NCBI GenBank assembly: GCA_963774075.1
Contig: CAVZDP010000003.1
Coordinates: 248,001-312,000 of the forward strand
DNA length: 64,000 nt
Origin: JBBQNR01 sp963774075
GTDB taxonomy: Bacteria; Actinomycetota; Thermoleophilia; Solirubrobacterales; JBBDJG01
Reading direction: 5' to 3'
The notes beneath the pieces were generated by a model. It ran no database searches, was not told where the DNA came from, and was given only the letters and a program-made list of their open reading frames with translations. Both the position numbers and the translations under genes were made by a program. Position 1 is the stretch's first letter; every line of letters starts with the position of its first letter. Shown piece after piece: positions 1-6,916 of the stretch.

Positions 1-2
1 GC

Positions 3-557
3 GGCCGGGCGATCGCCGTCACCCTGGTCGAGCTCCCTCTGGTCCTTCCTCCCGCGGTAGCGGGAGTGGGTCTGCTTGCCGCGCTCGGCCCGGAGGGCAT
101 CCTCGGTCCCGCCCTCGAGAGCGCAGGCGTCGAGCTCGTCTTCCAGCAGGCGGGCGTGGTCGTCGCGCTCATCTTCGTCTCGAGCCCGTTCTACGTCCGC
201 CAGGCGCAGGCGTCGTTCGAGTCGATCGACCGGGCTCTGCTCGAGGCCTCTCGCACTCTCGGGGCGAGCGAGGCACGCACCTTTGCTCGCGTTGCGGTTC
301 CGTCCGCGTTGACCGGCCTGCTTGCGGGGCTCGCACTCGCCTGGGGTAGAGCCCTCGGCGAATTCGGGGCAACGCTCGTATTCGCGGGCAGCCTGCGGGG
401 CGTGACCCAGACCGCGCCGCTTGCGATCTACGAGAGCCTCTCTACCGACTTCACAGGGGCGCTTGCGCTGTCGACGGTGCTGGTCGTGCTGAGCGCCGCG
501 ATCCTGCTCGGAATCAAGCTGGTCGCCAGTCCTCGCCTCGGCGGCGCCCACGCCTGA
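3..557 (+). CDS. modB: Molybdate-type ABC transporter permease, 5' truncated by window edge
   Basis: C-terminal part of an inner-membrane permease of the ModB/CysW class, which forms the channel for molybdate (or a related oxyanion) import. The frame is open at the left edge, so the start lies outside the window. It reads through the typical loop LVLPPAVAGVGLL, several hydrophobic helices, and the EAA loop EASRTLGASEARTF that docks on the ATPase, followed by GRALGEFGATL, which is characteristic of ModB. The stop is 13 bases before the modC start, so the two genes are co-transcribed. The binding protein ModA is not in the window and may lie upstream. Family assignment is firm; the exact oxyanion is inferred. 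Confidence 0.9.
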   Translation, partial: GRAIAVTLVELPLVLPPAVAGVGLLAALGPEGILGPALESAGVELVFQQAGVVVALIFVSSPFYVRQAQASFESIDRALLEASRTLGASEARTFARVAVPSALTGLLAGLALAWGRALGEFGATLVFAGSLRGVTQTAPLAIYESLSTDFTGALALSTVLVVLSAAILLGIKLVASPRLGGAHA

Positions 558-570
558 CCTGGGTGCGGCG

Positions 571-1635
571 TTGCTCACGCTCGAGGCAGCCCACGAGGTT
601 GGAGACGTCACGCTGGATGTCACGCTGGAGGTCTCCGCTGGCGAGACCGTGGCTCTCGCCGGCCCGTCGGGAGCCGGCAAGACAACTGCGCTTCGGATCG
701 TCGCCGGTCTCCTCCGCCCCCGGCGGGGCCGGGTCGCGTGCGGCTCGAAGGTCTGGCTCGACACGGAGCGCAACGTCTTTGCGCCTCCCGAGCGCCGCGA
801 TTGCGGCTACCTGTTCCAGGAGTACGCGCTCTTCCCGCGGATGCGCGCGTGGCAGAACGTGGCGTATGGGCTCGAGCGGATGCCGAGGTCAGTTCGCCGC
901 GCCCGCGCCGAGGAGCTGCTGGACCGCTTCGGGGTTCACCACCTGTCCGAGGCGCGGCCGTCCGAGCTGTCGGGGGGCGAGCGCCAGCGAGTGGCGCTCG
1001 CCCGCGCGTTGGCGCGCGACCCCGCCGTGTTGCTGCTGGACGAGCCTCTCTCAGCGCTCGACGCCCGTACGAGGGCGTCCGCCAGCCGGGAGCTGCACTC
1101 CCTGCTGGCCGATTCCGGTGTCCCGGCCGTGCTCGTCACCCATGACTTCGAGGAGGCGTCGCTGCTGGCGGCGCGAGTGGCGGTGATCGACCACGGTCAG
1201 GTGGTCCAGATGGGCCCGCCGGCCGAGCTCGCGTCGGCGCCGCGGTCGGCGTTCGTCGCCGACTTCACGGGTGCCGCCGTCCTCTACGGCGAGGCCCGGC
1301 GAGGCCCGGATGGGCTGACGCTGGTGGACCTCGACGGCGGCGGGACACTCACCAGCACGGACGTCTCCCTCGGCAGGGTGGCGGCGAGCGTCTTCCCGTG
1401 GGAGGTCGCGCTCGAGCCGGCCGGCGCCCCGGCTCGGGGGTCCGCCCAGAACCGCCTCGAGGCCACCGTCACCTCGGTCGCCACCGTCGGAAACCGGGTG
1501 CGAGTCGGGCTCACGACCCCGCAGCCGCTGACCGCCGAGGTGACCGGGCCGGCCGTCCGGAACCTCGAGCTCAGGCCAGGCAGGCGCGTGACGGCGGGCT
1601 GGAAGGCGACGGCAACGCGGCTGACCGCCATCTGA
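571..1635 (+). CDS. modC: Molybdate-type ABC transporter ATP-binding protein
   Basis: Cytoplasmic ATPase that powers the ModB permease. The 354 residues show Walker A GPSGAGKT (about 33-40), Q-loop FQEYALFP, signature LSGGERQR, Walker B VLLLDEPLSALD, and the switch histidine in VTHDFEEA. The last 120 residues form a MOP/TOBE-type regulatory region that in this family can bind molybdate. The start is TTG at 571, chosen because it begins the first beta-strand and follows the modB stop closely; no strong ribosome site is visible, so coupling to modB translation is likely. Length matches ModC/CysA proteins. Confidence 0.9.
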   Translation: MLTLEAAHEVGDVTLDVTLEVSAGETVALAGPSGAGKTTALRIVAGLLRPRRGRVACGSKVWLDTERNVFAPPERRDCGYLFQEYALFPRMRAWQNVAYGLERMPRSVRRARAEELLDRFGVHHLSEARPSELSGGERQRVALARALARDPAVLLLDEPLSALDARTRASASRELHSLLADSGVPAVLVTHDFEEASLLAARVAVIDHGQVVQMGPPAELASAPRSAFVADFTGAAVLYGEARRGPDGLTLVDLDGGGTLTSTDVSLGRVAASVFPWEVALEPAGAPARGSAQNRLEATVTSVATVGNRVRVGLTTPQPLTAEVTGPAVRNLELRPGRRVTAGWKATATRLTAI

Positions 1636-1731
1636 GCCCGTCCGGCCTTCACCACAGATCATCCTTTTGTATGTCATCCAAAGGGCTGAACGCATCTTGT
1701 TTAAGCCCGTTCCTGCTGGTAAGAAGGGCAC

Positions 1732-2370
1732 ATGGACGGAAAGATCCGGATCGTCGTCGCGGATGATCACCCCGTCTTCAGGCAGGGGCTGATCGCTGCC
1801 ATCAGCCGTTCCCCGAGCCTGCACCTCGCCGGTCAGGCCGAGAGCGGACGCAAGGCGCTCGAGCTCGTCAGGGAAGCCCGGCCTGACGTGGTCGTGCTCG
1901 ACATGAAGATGCCCGACCTCGACGGCTTGCACGTGATGCGCGCGATCTTCGCCGAGAGCATCTCCGTGAGGGTGCTCTTCCTGTCCGCCTACCTCCAGAG
2001 CTCCACCGTCTACGGGGCAATCGAAGCGGGTGCCCAGGGCTATCTCTCCAAGGACAGCGACCCGGACGCCATCTGTGGGGCGATTCTGGCCGTGGCCAGA
2101 GGCCAGACCGTCCTCGGTCCGGAGGTCCACGACGCGATCGGAGAGGAGATCCGCCTCAGGGCGCCCGCCGGCCCCGTGCCGCTGAGCGAACGGGAGCGCG
2201 AGATCCTGGTGATGACGGCCGACGGCTTCTCCGCCTCAGACATCGGCAAGAAGCTCTACCTCAGCCCCGCCACGGTCAAGACGCATCTTCAGCGCATCTA
2301 TCAGAAGCTCGGCGTCTCCGACCGAGCCGCCGCAGTCGCGGAAGCGATGCGCGCGGGTCTGCTCGAATAG
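1732..2370 (+). CDS. NarL/FixJ-family two-component response regulator
   Basis: DNA-binding response regulator of 212 residues. The receiver domain (about 5-120) has the acidic pair D11/D12, phospho-acceptor D57 in VVVLDMKMP, and the switch lysine in GYLSKDSD. A LuxR-type helix-turn-helix follows (LSEREREILVMTADGFSAS, then IGKKLYLSPATVKTHLQR). The ATG has a purine-rich AAGAAGGG upstream. It faces a PAS histidine kinase whose stop lies 20 bases away on the other strand, the obvious candidate partner, although convergent orientation means they are not one transcript. Targets are unknown. The 96-base gap before it holds no gene. Confidence 0.9.
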   Translation: MDGKIRIVVADDHPVFRQGLIAAISRSPSLHLAGQAESGRKALELVREARPDVVVLDMKMPDLDGLHVMRAIFAESISVRVLFLSAYLQSSTVYGAIEAGAQGYLSKDSDPDAICGAILAVARGQTVLGPEVHDAIGEEIRLRAPAGPVPLSEREREILVMTADGFSASDIGKKLYLSPATVKTHLQRIYQKLGVSDRAAAVAEAMRAGLLE

Positions 2371-2390
2371 GGGGAGCAGAAAGGGACCGG

Positions 2391-4046
2391 TCAGGAGCCG
2401 CCACACAAGGCGGCTTCCAGGCCGGTCTGCCTGTCTGGAATGGTGAAGCAGAACACGCTTCCCCCGCGCTCGGCAGACTCGACCCAAATCCGCCCGCCGT
2501 GGCGATCGACGATCCGCTTGCAGATGGCGAGCCCCATGCCCGTGCCGGCGTAGGCGTCGTTCGGCTTCAAGCGCCGGAAGAGCTCGAATACGCGCTCGGC
2601 CTGGTGCGGCTCGATGCCGATCCCGTTGTCGGCAACGGTGAGAAGCCACTCACCCTGCGCTCTCCGCGCCGTCACTTCGATGCGCAGCGACTCGTCGCCC
2701 GCAAACTTGAGAGCGTTCGAGAGCAGGTTCTGCAGCAGCTGGCGGAACTGGGTCCTGTTCACCTCGATGGTGGGCAGGCCCACCGCGACCACGAAGGCGC
2801 CCTTCTCCGCGATACTCTCGGCCAGCAGCTCGATCGCCTCCTTGTAGGCGGCGTTGCAGTCCACCCACGAGCGCTCCAGCGGCTCCCGCGCCACGCGCGA
2901 GTACTCGAGCAGGTCGCTGATCAGCATCTGCATGCGCTCGGAACCGTCGGAGATGGAGGTGACGAGCCTGCGCCCGTCATCGTCGAGGCGGTCCCCATAC
3001 TGCTCCGCGAGGGCTCCCGCCAAGCGCGACATGACCCTGAGCGGCTCGCCGAGGTCGTGCGAGGCGTCGTAGGCGAACTGCTCGAGCTCGAGGTTCGAGC
3101 GCTCGAGCTCCTTCGTGCGGCGCTCGAGCTGCTGGTGCGTCGCTGCCAGTTCTTCCGCGGCGCGCTTGCGCCCGGTGATGTCCTGCGCCGTCCCGATCAT
3201 CTTCCGCGAGCGGCCCGGCTCCTCGAGCACCTCGCCGTAGGCCTCGATCACACGCACGCCACCGTCCGGCAGCACGATCCGGCACTCGTAGTGGAAGGAC
3301 GTGCCCTGCTCGACGGCCGCCCCCACCGAGCCGGCGACACGCTCACGATCCTCGGGGAGAACCCGCTCCAGGTAGGCGTCCAGGCTGCCGCCGAACTCCC
3401 CGGGCGAGAGCCCGAAGATCTCGTAAAGCTGGTCCGACCAGCTCACTCGGTCGGCGTCGATGTCCCACTCCCAGCTCCCGATCCTGGCCAGTCGCTGGGC
3501 GACCGTGAGCTGGTGCTCGCTGCGACGAAGGCGAAGCTCTGCCTCCCTTCGCTGCGTGACGTTTCGGTGGCTCGTCTGCATCTCGATGACCTCGCCGCTC
3601 GCCCCGTCGAGCACCGGGCGAACGTTGCTTTCGACCCAGATGTAGGTGCCGTCCTTGCGCCGCGTGCGGTAGGGGGCGGTGTTGAGCGGGCGAAGCGAAT
3701 CGAGCATGCCGGCGACCACGCTGCCGGAGGCCGCGAGGTCCTCGGGGTGAATCAGCTCGTAGGCCGAGCGCCCGACCAGCTCCTCGGGCTCGTAGCCCAG
3801 CATCTGGCTGATCGCCGGCGAGACGAAGAGCATCACGGCCTGCGGGTCCGTGATCATCACCACGTCCGTCGAGTTCTCGGCGAGCAGCCTGTAGCGCTCC
3901 TCGCTCGAGCGCCCGTTGCCGGAACTTTCCCCGGCTTCGGGCAGGCTGGCGCCGTTCCCCGGAGATTCACTGACCACGCCCGGCCTCGCGGGCCGGGCAC
4001 TCCTCTCCTCGAGCATCAGTCCCAGTCCCTTCCTAGGGAGCGCCAC
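2391..4046 (-). CDS. PAS-domain sensor histidine kinase
   Basis: Soluble sensor kinase of 551 residues with no membrane segment. The order is a disordered N-terminus (1-47), PAS with PAC (about 50-165), a second PAS_3-type domain (about 180-292), a short coiled coil (295-325), HisKA with phospho-acceptor H330 in DASHDLGEPLR, and HATPase_c with N-box QNLLSNALKF, G1 box DNGIGIEP (D473) and G2 box GTGMGLAICK. The kinase core resembles phytochrome-like and ETR-type kinases. A start ten codons downstream (4016) is also possible. It probably signals to the adjacent NarL-type regulator. PAS ligands cannot be read from sequence. Confidence 0.88.
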   Translation of the reverse strand: MALPRKGLGLMLEERSARPARPGVVSESPGNGASLPEAGESSGNGRSSEERYRLLAENSTDVVMITDPQAVMLFVSPAISQMLGYEPEELVGRSAYELIHPEDLAASGSVVAGMLDSLRPLNTAPYRTRRKDGTYIWVESNVRPVLDGASGEVIEMQTSHRNVTQRREAELRLRRSEHQLTVAQRLARIGSWEWDIDADRVSWSDQLYEIFGLSPGEFGGSLDAYLERVLPEDRERVAGSVGAAVEQGTSFHYECRIVLPDGGVRVIEAYGEVLEEPGRSRKMIGTAQDITGRKRAAEELAATHQQLERRTKELERSNLELEQFAYDASHDLGEPLRVMSRLAGALAEQYGDRLDDDGRRLVTSISDGSERMQMLISDLLEYSRVAREPLERSWVDCNAAYKEAIELLAESIAEKGAFVVAVGLPTIEVNRTQFRQLLQNLLSNALKFAGDESLRIEVTARRAQGEWLLTVADNGIGIEPHQAERVFELFRRLKPNDAYAGTGMGLAICKRIVDRHGGRIWVESAERGGSVFCFTIPDRQTGLEAALCGGS

Positions 4047-4228
4047 CAGGGACGCTAAGGGCTGGTCAGGGCAAGGTCAAGGCCGCCGCAAGAGGCGGCA
4101 CCCCGCCGGCCAGAGGGGCGAAAGCAGCAGGAGCCCGGGCCGCGGTTTGACGCGCCGTTCAGCGAGGTAACCAAAGGGCAGGGTCTGCCAGGCCCACCGC
4201 AAGGCTGGAATCCCGTTCTGGGAGGGGC

Positions 4229-4645
4229 ATGTCCACGTCCACGCAGAATTCGGCCCTTGTCCGTGAGGCCGTGGCTGCATTCAACCGACGAGACTTCGAG
4301 GTGATCCCGCGAATCTTTGCGGAGAACGTCGAGTTCTGGGAGTCCCCGGAGTGGCCGAATGCCGGCGTATATAGAGGCCGCGAAGCGTTCGCCGGGTACT
4401 TCAGCCGCCTGATCTCGAACATCGACGGGCTACAGGGAGAGGTTGTGAGCACCCGCGAGGCCGGCGACCGGGTGCTCGCCGAGCTACGCACCTTCGGCAA
4501 CGACAAGCAGACCGGCCAGCCGGTGGAGCTGACGTTCACCTCCATCTACACCTTCAATGGCGGCAAATGCGTGCGGCTGGACGGCTTCCTGGACCGCCAG
4601 CGCGCCGAGGAGGCGTGGCGGGAGACGGACGGGGAGCAGGCCTAG
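4229..4645 (+). CDS. NTF2-like (SnoaL-type) protein
   Basis: Small cytoplasmic protein of 138 residues with the NTF2/SnoaL cone fold pattern: an N-terminal helix (VREAVAAFNRRDFEVIPRIF), the AENVEFWESPEWP strand, YRGREAFAGYFSRL, and paired beta-strands ending in GFLDRQRAEEAW. Members range from isomerases and polyketide cyclases to binding proteins, so no reaction is proposed. The ATG follows GGGAGGGGC, a good ribosome site. It is transcribed away from the histidine kinase, with a 182-base gap that holds a short GCCGCC/GGCGGC hairpin near 4082 but no gene. Two other NTF2-like genes occur at 15.2 and 28.3 kb. Confidence 0.75.
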   Translation: MSTSTQNSALVREAVAAFNRRDFEVIPRIFAENVEFWESPEWPNAGVYRGREAFAGYFSRLISNIDGLQGEVVSTREAGDRVLAELRTFGNDKQTGQPVELTFTSIYTFNGGKCVRLDGFLDRQRAEEAWRETDGEQA

Positions 4646-4676
4646 AGTCGAGCGGGCGGGAGCGCTCGAGCCACGA

Positions 4677-6896
4677 TCACGGCGCGAACACCCCCTGGCG
4701 CAGATAGGTGAACTCGTCGCCGGTGCCGCAGGTCGGCGGGCAGGTGGCGGTCAGGACGTTGCCGTCCGCGCCGGCGTCCTTGACGTGCATCTGAAGCGCG
4801 GCGATCGCCGCACGGGCGCCTTCCTTGGCAAAGCCAGGCACGAGCGTGTCGGCGGTCGTGGTGATGGTGCAGTTGGCGCCGTTGGCGCCGCCGGTGGCAA
4901 CGCAGAGGATCGGCACCGAGAAGCTCGTGTCGGCCGTCGTCGCCGGGGTGGTCTCGAAGCTGCCGTTGGAGCGGTCGGTGATCCGAAGTTGCGAGGAGAG
5001 AAGGACCCGGCCGGTGTAGTCGGAGCCGTCGGAGACGTTGCGCACGTCGGTGAGGGTCGAGGCGATCTTGAGGTCGGCCTCGTCGGCCGTCGTGGCGGGG
5101 TTCCCGACCACGACGTCCAGGCGCGCCGAGCCCTGACCGGCGCCCACGCTCGAGGTGGTGAGGAGGGCCGACTCGCGCACGGGCGGGTCACACGAAGAAT
5201 CCTGGGAGCCGCCGCCGAGCGCCGGCGCGACGTGGAAGGAGTTGGGCGACGTGCACTGGGCGAAGGCGGGCACGAACGGCACTCGCAGCGGCGTGCCGCC
5301 GCCCGGGCGCGGGTAGTTGGCGGCGGTGAAGGCGACGTAGACGTCGAGCGCTGAGTCGGTGTCGAGGCTCGAGAGCTTTTCGTCTGTGTGAAAGAAGACT
5401 CGCGATAGGTCCTCGGAGGCGCCGGCGAAGTCGGCGAAGTTGTTGCCGTTGCCGGCGGCGATGCCGCCGGAGACGATCGAGGTCACTCCCGCGGAGCGCT
5501 CGTAGACGTCGGCGAAGGAGTCTGAGTCGTTTGGCTCGAGCGACTCGTCGGTGTGGAAGAGGATCCTGGAGCCGGTCGAGTTGACGGCGTCGAAGCCCGC
5601 CGGCAGCGGGTCGTTGCCGCCGGCCGAGCCGAGCGAGACCTGGGTCGTGGTCGAGCCCGTGCGCTCGTAGACGTCGGCCTGGAGGTCGGTGTCGGTTGAC
5701 TCGAGGGCCTCTGTGGTCTCGATGTAGATGCGGGTGGCGTCGGGCGTTGCGCCCTTGAACAGGGGCTGGAAGGTGCCGACGCCGGTCTGGGTGCCCTGGG
5801 AGAGGAGGTTGGTGGTGCCCGACGTGCGCTCGTAGACGTCGGTCTGGGCGTCTGAGTCGGAGCCGTGCAGGGACTCGGAGGTCTCGAAGATCGCGCGCGT
5901 GCCGTTCGAGGACACGAACTGCAGCAGTGAGTCGAAGGCGCCGTTGCCGCCACCGGCGCCGGTCGAGGTGCGGGTCGTGGCCGAGCCTGGGACGTCGCGC
6001 TCGTAGACGTCGAAGGCGGTGTCGGAGTCGGTGCCCATCAGCGGCTCCCTAGTGTGGAAGAAGACGCGCGTGCCGTCGTCGGAGGAACCGGCGTAGAAGG
6101 CGTCGAAGGCTGCGTTGCCGCCGATCGCGGCCGCCGAGATGCGCGTGGTGGCGCCGCTCGAGCGCTCGTAGATGTCGAGGTTGGAGTCGGTGTCGTCGCT
6201 GGAGACCATCTGCTCGCGGGTGTCGAACAGCACCCTGGTGCCGGCAGCGTTGACGTCGACGAAGCTCGCTCCGAAGGCGCCGTTGCCGGTGCCCGAGCCG
6301 GTCGAGACGAGCGTCGTGGTCGAGCCGTTTCGCTCGTAGACGTCGCGCGAGGAGTCCATGTCGCCGGCCGCGAGCGAGCTCGAGGTCTCGAAGTAGACGC
6401 GCGTGCCGTCGGGGGTCTGGCCCTTGTAGGTGGCGGCGAGGGCGCCGTTGGCGCCGGCGGAGCTCTGGGAGAGCAGGGTCACGGTTCCGCCGAGGTTCTG
6501 GTAGACGTCGGTGACGGCGTCGGTGTCGGCGCCCACGAGCGACTCGGTGGTCTCGAAGAAGGCGCGGTCGCCATTGGCCGAGGAGCCCTTGAAGGCGACC
6601 GGGATGGCGCCGTTTCCGCTCGAGAGCTTGGTCGTGACCGAGCCCTGGCGTTTGTAGACGTCGAACTGGGCGTCGGTGTCCGTGGCGACCAGCTGCTCCT
6701 GGGTCTCGAAGAAGCTCGTGAGGCCGTCCGTGGAAGGCGTCGCCATCAGCGAGTCGAAGGCGCCGTTGCCGCCGTTAGGGCCGGTCGAGACGAGCTCGGA
6801 GGTGGTGTGGGAGGCGGTGGCGGTGGCGGTGAGGGCGATCGCCAGCGCGGATGCCAGGAGCAGGGCCGGTGCGAGTGCCCTCAACTTCCGTGTCAT
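4677..6896 (-). CDS. Secreted nine-repeat propeller-like protein with GDE-QGVF C-terminal domain
   Basis: Exported protein of 739 residues. The signal peptide is MTRKLRALAPALLLASALAI followed by ATASH. Residues about 32-525 hold nine repeats of 55-61 residues, each with an FFET-x-E-x-L strand, an acidic D-x-D-x3-DVYER turn and a G-x-T-T strand, resembling TolB/PD40 propeller blades; nine blades is unusual. From YPRPGGGTP (about 528) to the end is a domain of about 210 residues that recurs in the genes at 44.8 and 59.0 kb and ends GDEFTYLRQGVFAP. The ATG at 6896 follows GAAAGGG and the subtilase stop by 20 bases, so the two genes are probably one operon. No LPXTG or C-terminal membrane anchor. 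Function unknown. Confidence 0.8.
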   Translation of the reverse strand: MTRKLRALAPALLLASALAIALTATATASHTTSELVSTGPNGGNGAFDSLMATPSTDGLTSFFETQEQLVATDTDAQFDVYKRQGSVTTKLSSGNGAIPVAFKGSSANGDRAFFETTESLVGADTDAVTDVYQNLGGTVTLLSQSSAGANGALAATYKGQTPDGTRVYFETSSSLAAGDMDSSRDVYERNGSTTTLVSTGSGTGNGAFGASFVDVNAAGTRVLFDTREQMVSSDDTDSNLDIYERSSGATTRISAAAIGGNAAFDAFYAGSSDDGTRVFFHTREPLMGTDSDTAFDVYERDVPGSATTRTSTGAGGGNGAFDSLLQFVSSNGTRAIFETSESLHGSDSDAQTDVYERTSGTTNLLSQGTQTGVGTFQPLFKGATPDATRIYIETTEALESTDTDLQADVYERTGSTTTQVSLGSAGGNDPLPAGFDAVNSTGSRILFHTDESLEPNDSDSFADVYERSAGVTSIVSGGIAAGNGNNFADFAGASEDLSRVFFHTDEKLSSLDTDSALDVYVAFTAANYPRPGGGTPLRVPFVPAFAQCTSPNSFHVAPALGGGSQDSSCDPPVRESALLTTSSVGAGQGSARLDVVVGNPATTADEADLKIASTLTDVRNVSDGSDYTGRVLLSSQLRITDRSNGSFETTPATTADTSFSVPILCVATGGANGANCTITTTADTLVPGFAKEGARAAIAALQMHVKDAGADGNVLTATCPPTCGTGDEFTYLRQGVFAP

Positions 6897-6916
6897 CGCT
6901 GGGGGCCCTTTCTCGC

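Noticed and set aside
4077..4110. GCCGCC/GGCGGC hairpin as a terminator
   Set aside because: It lies between divergent genes, where no transcript should end, and the stem is only six pairs.
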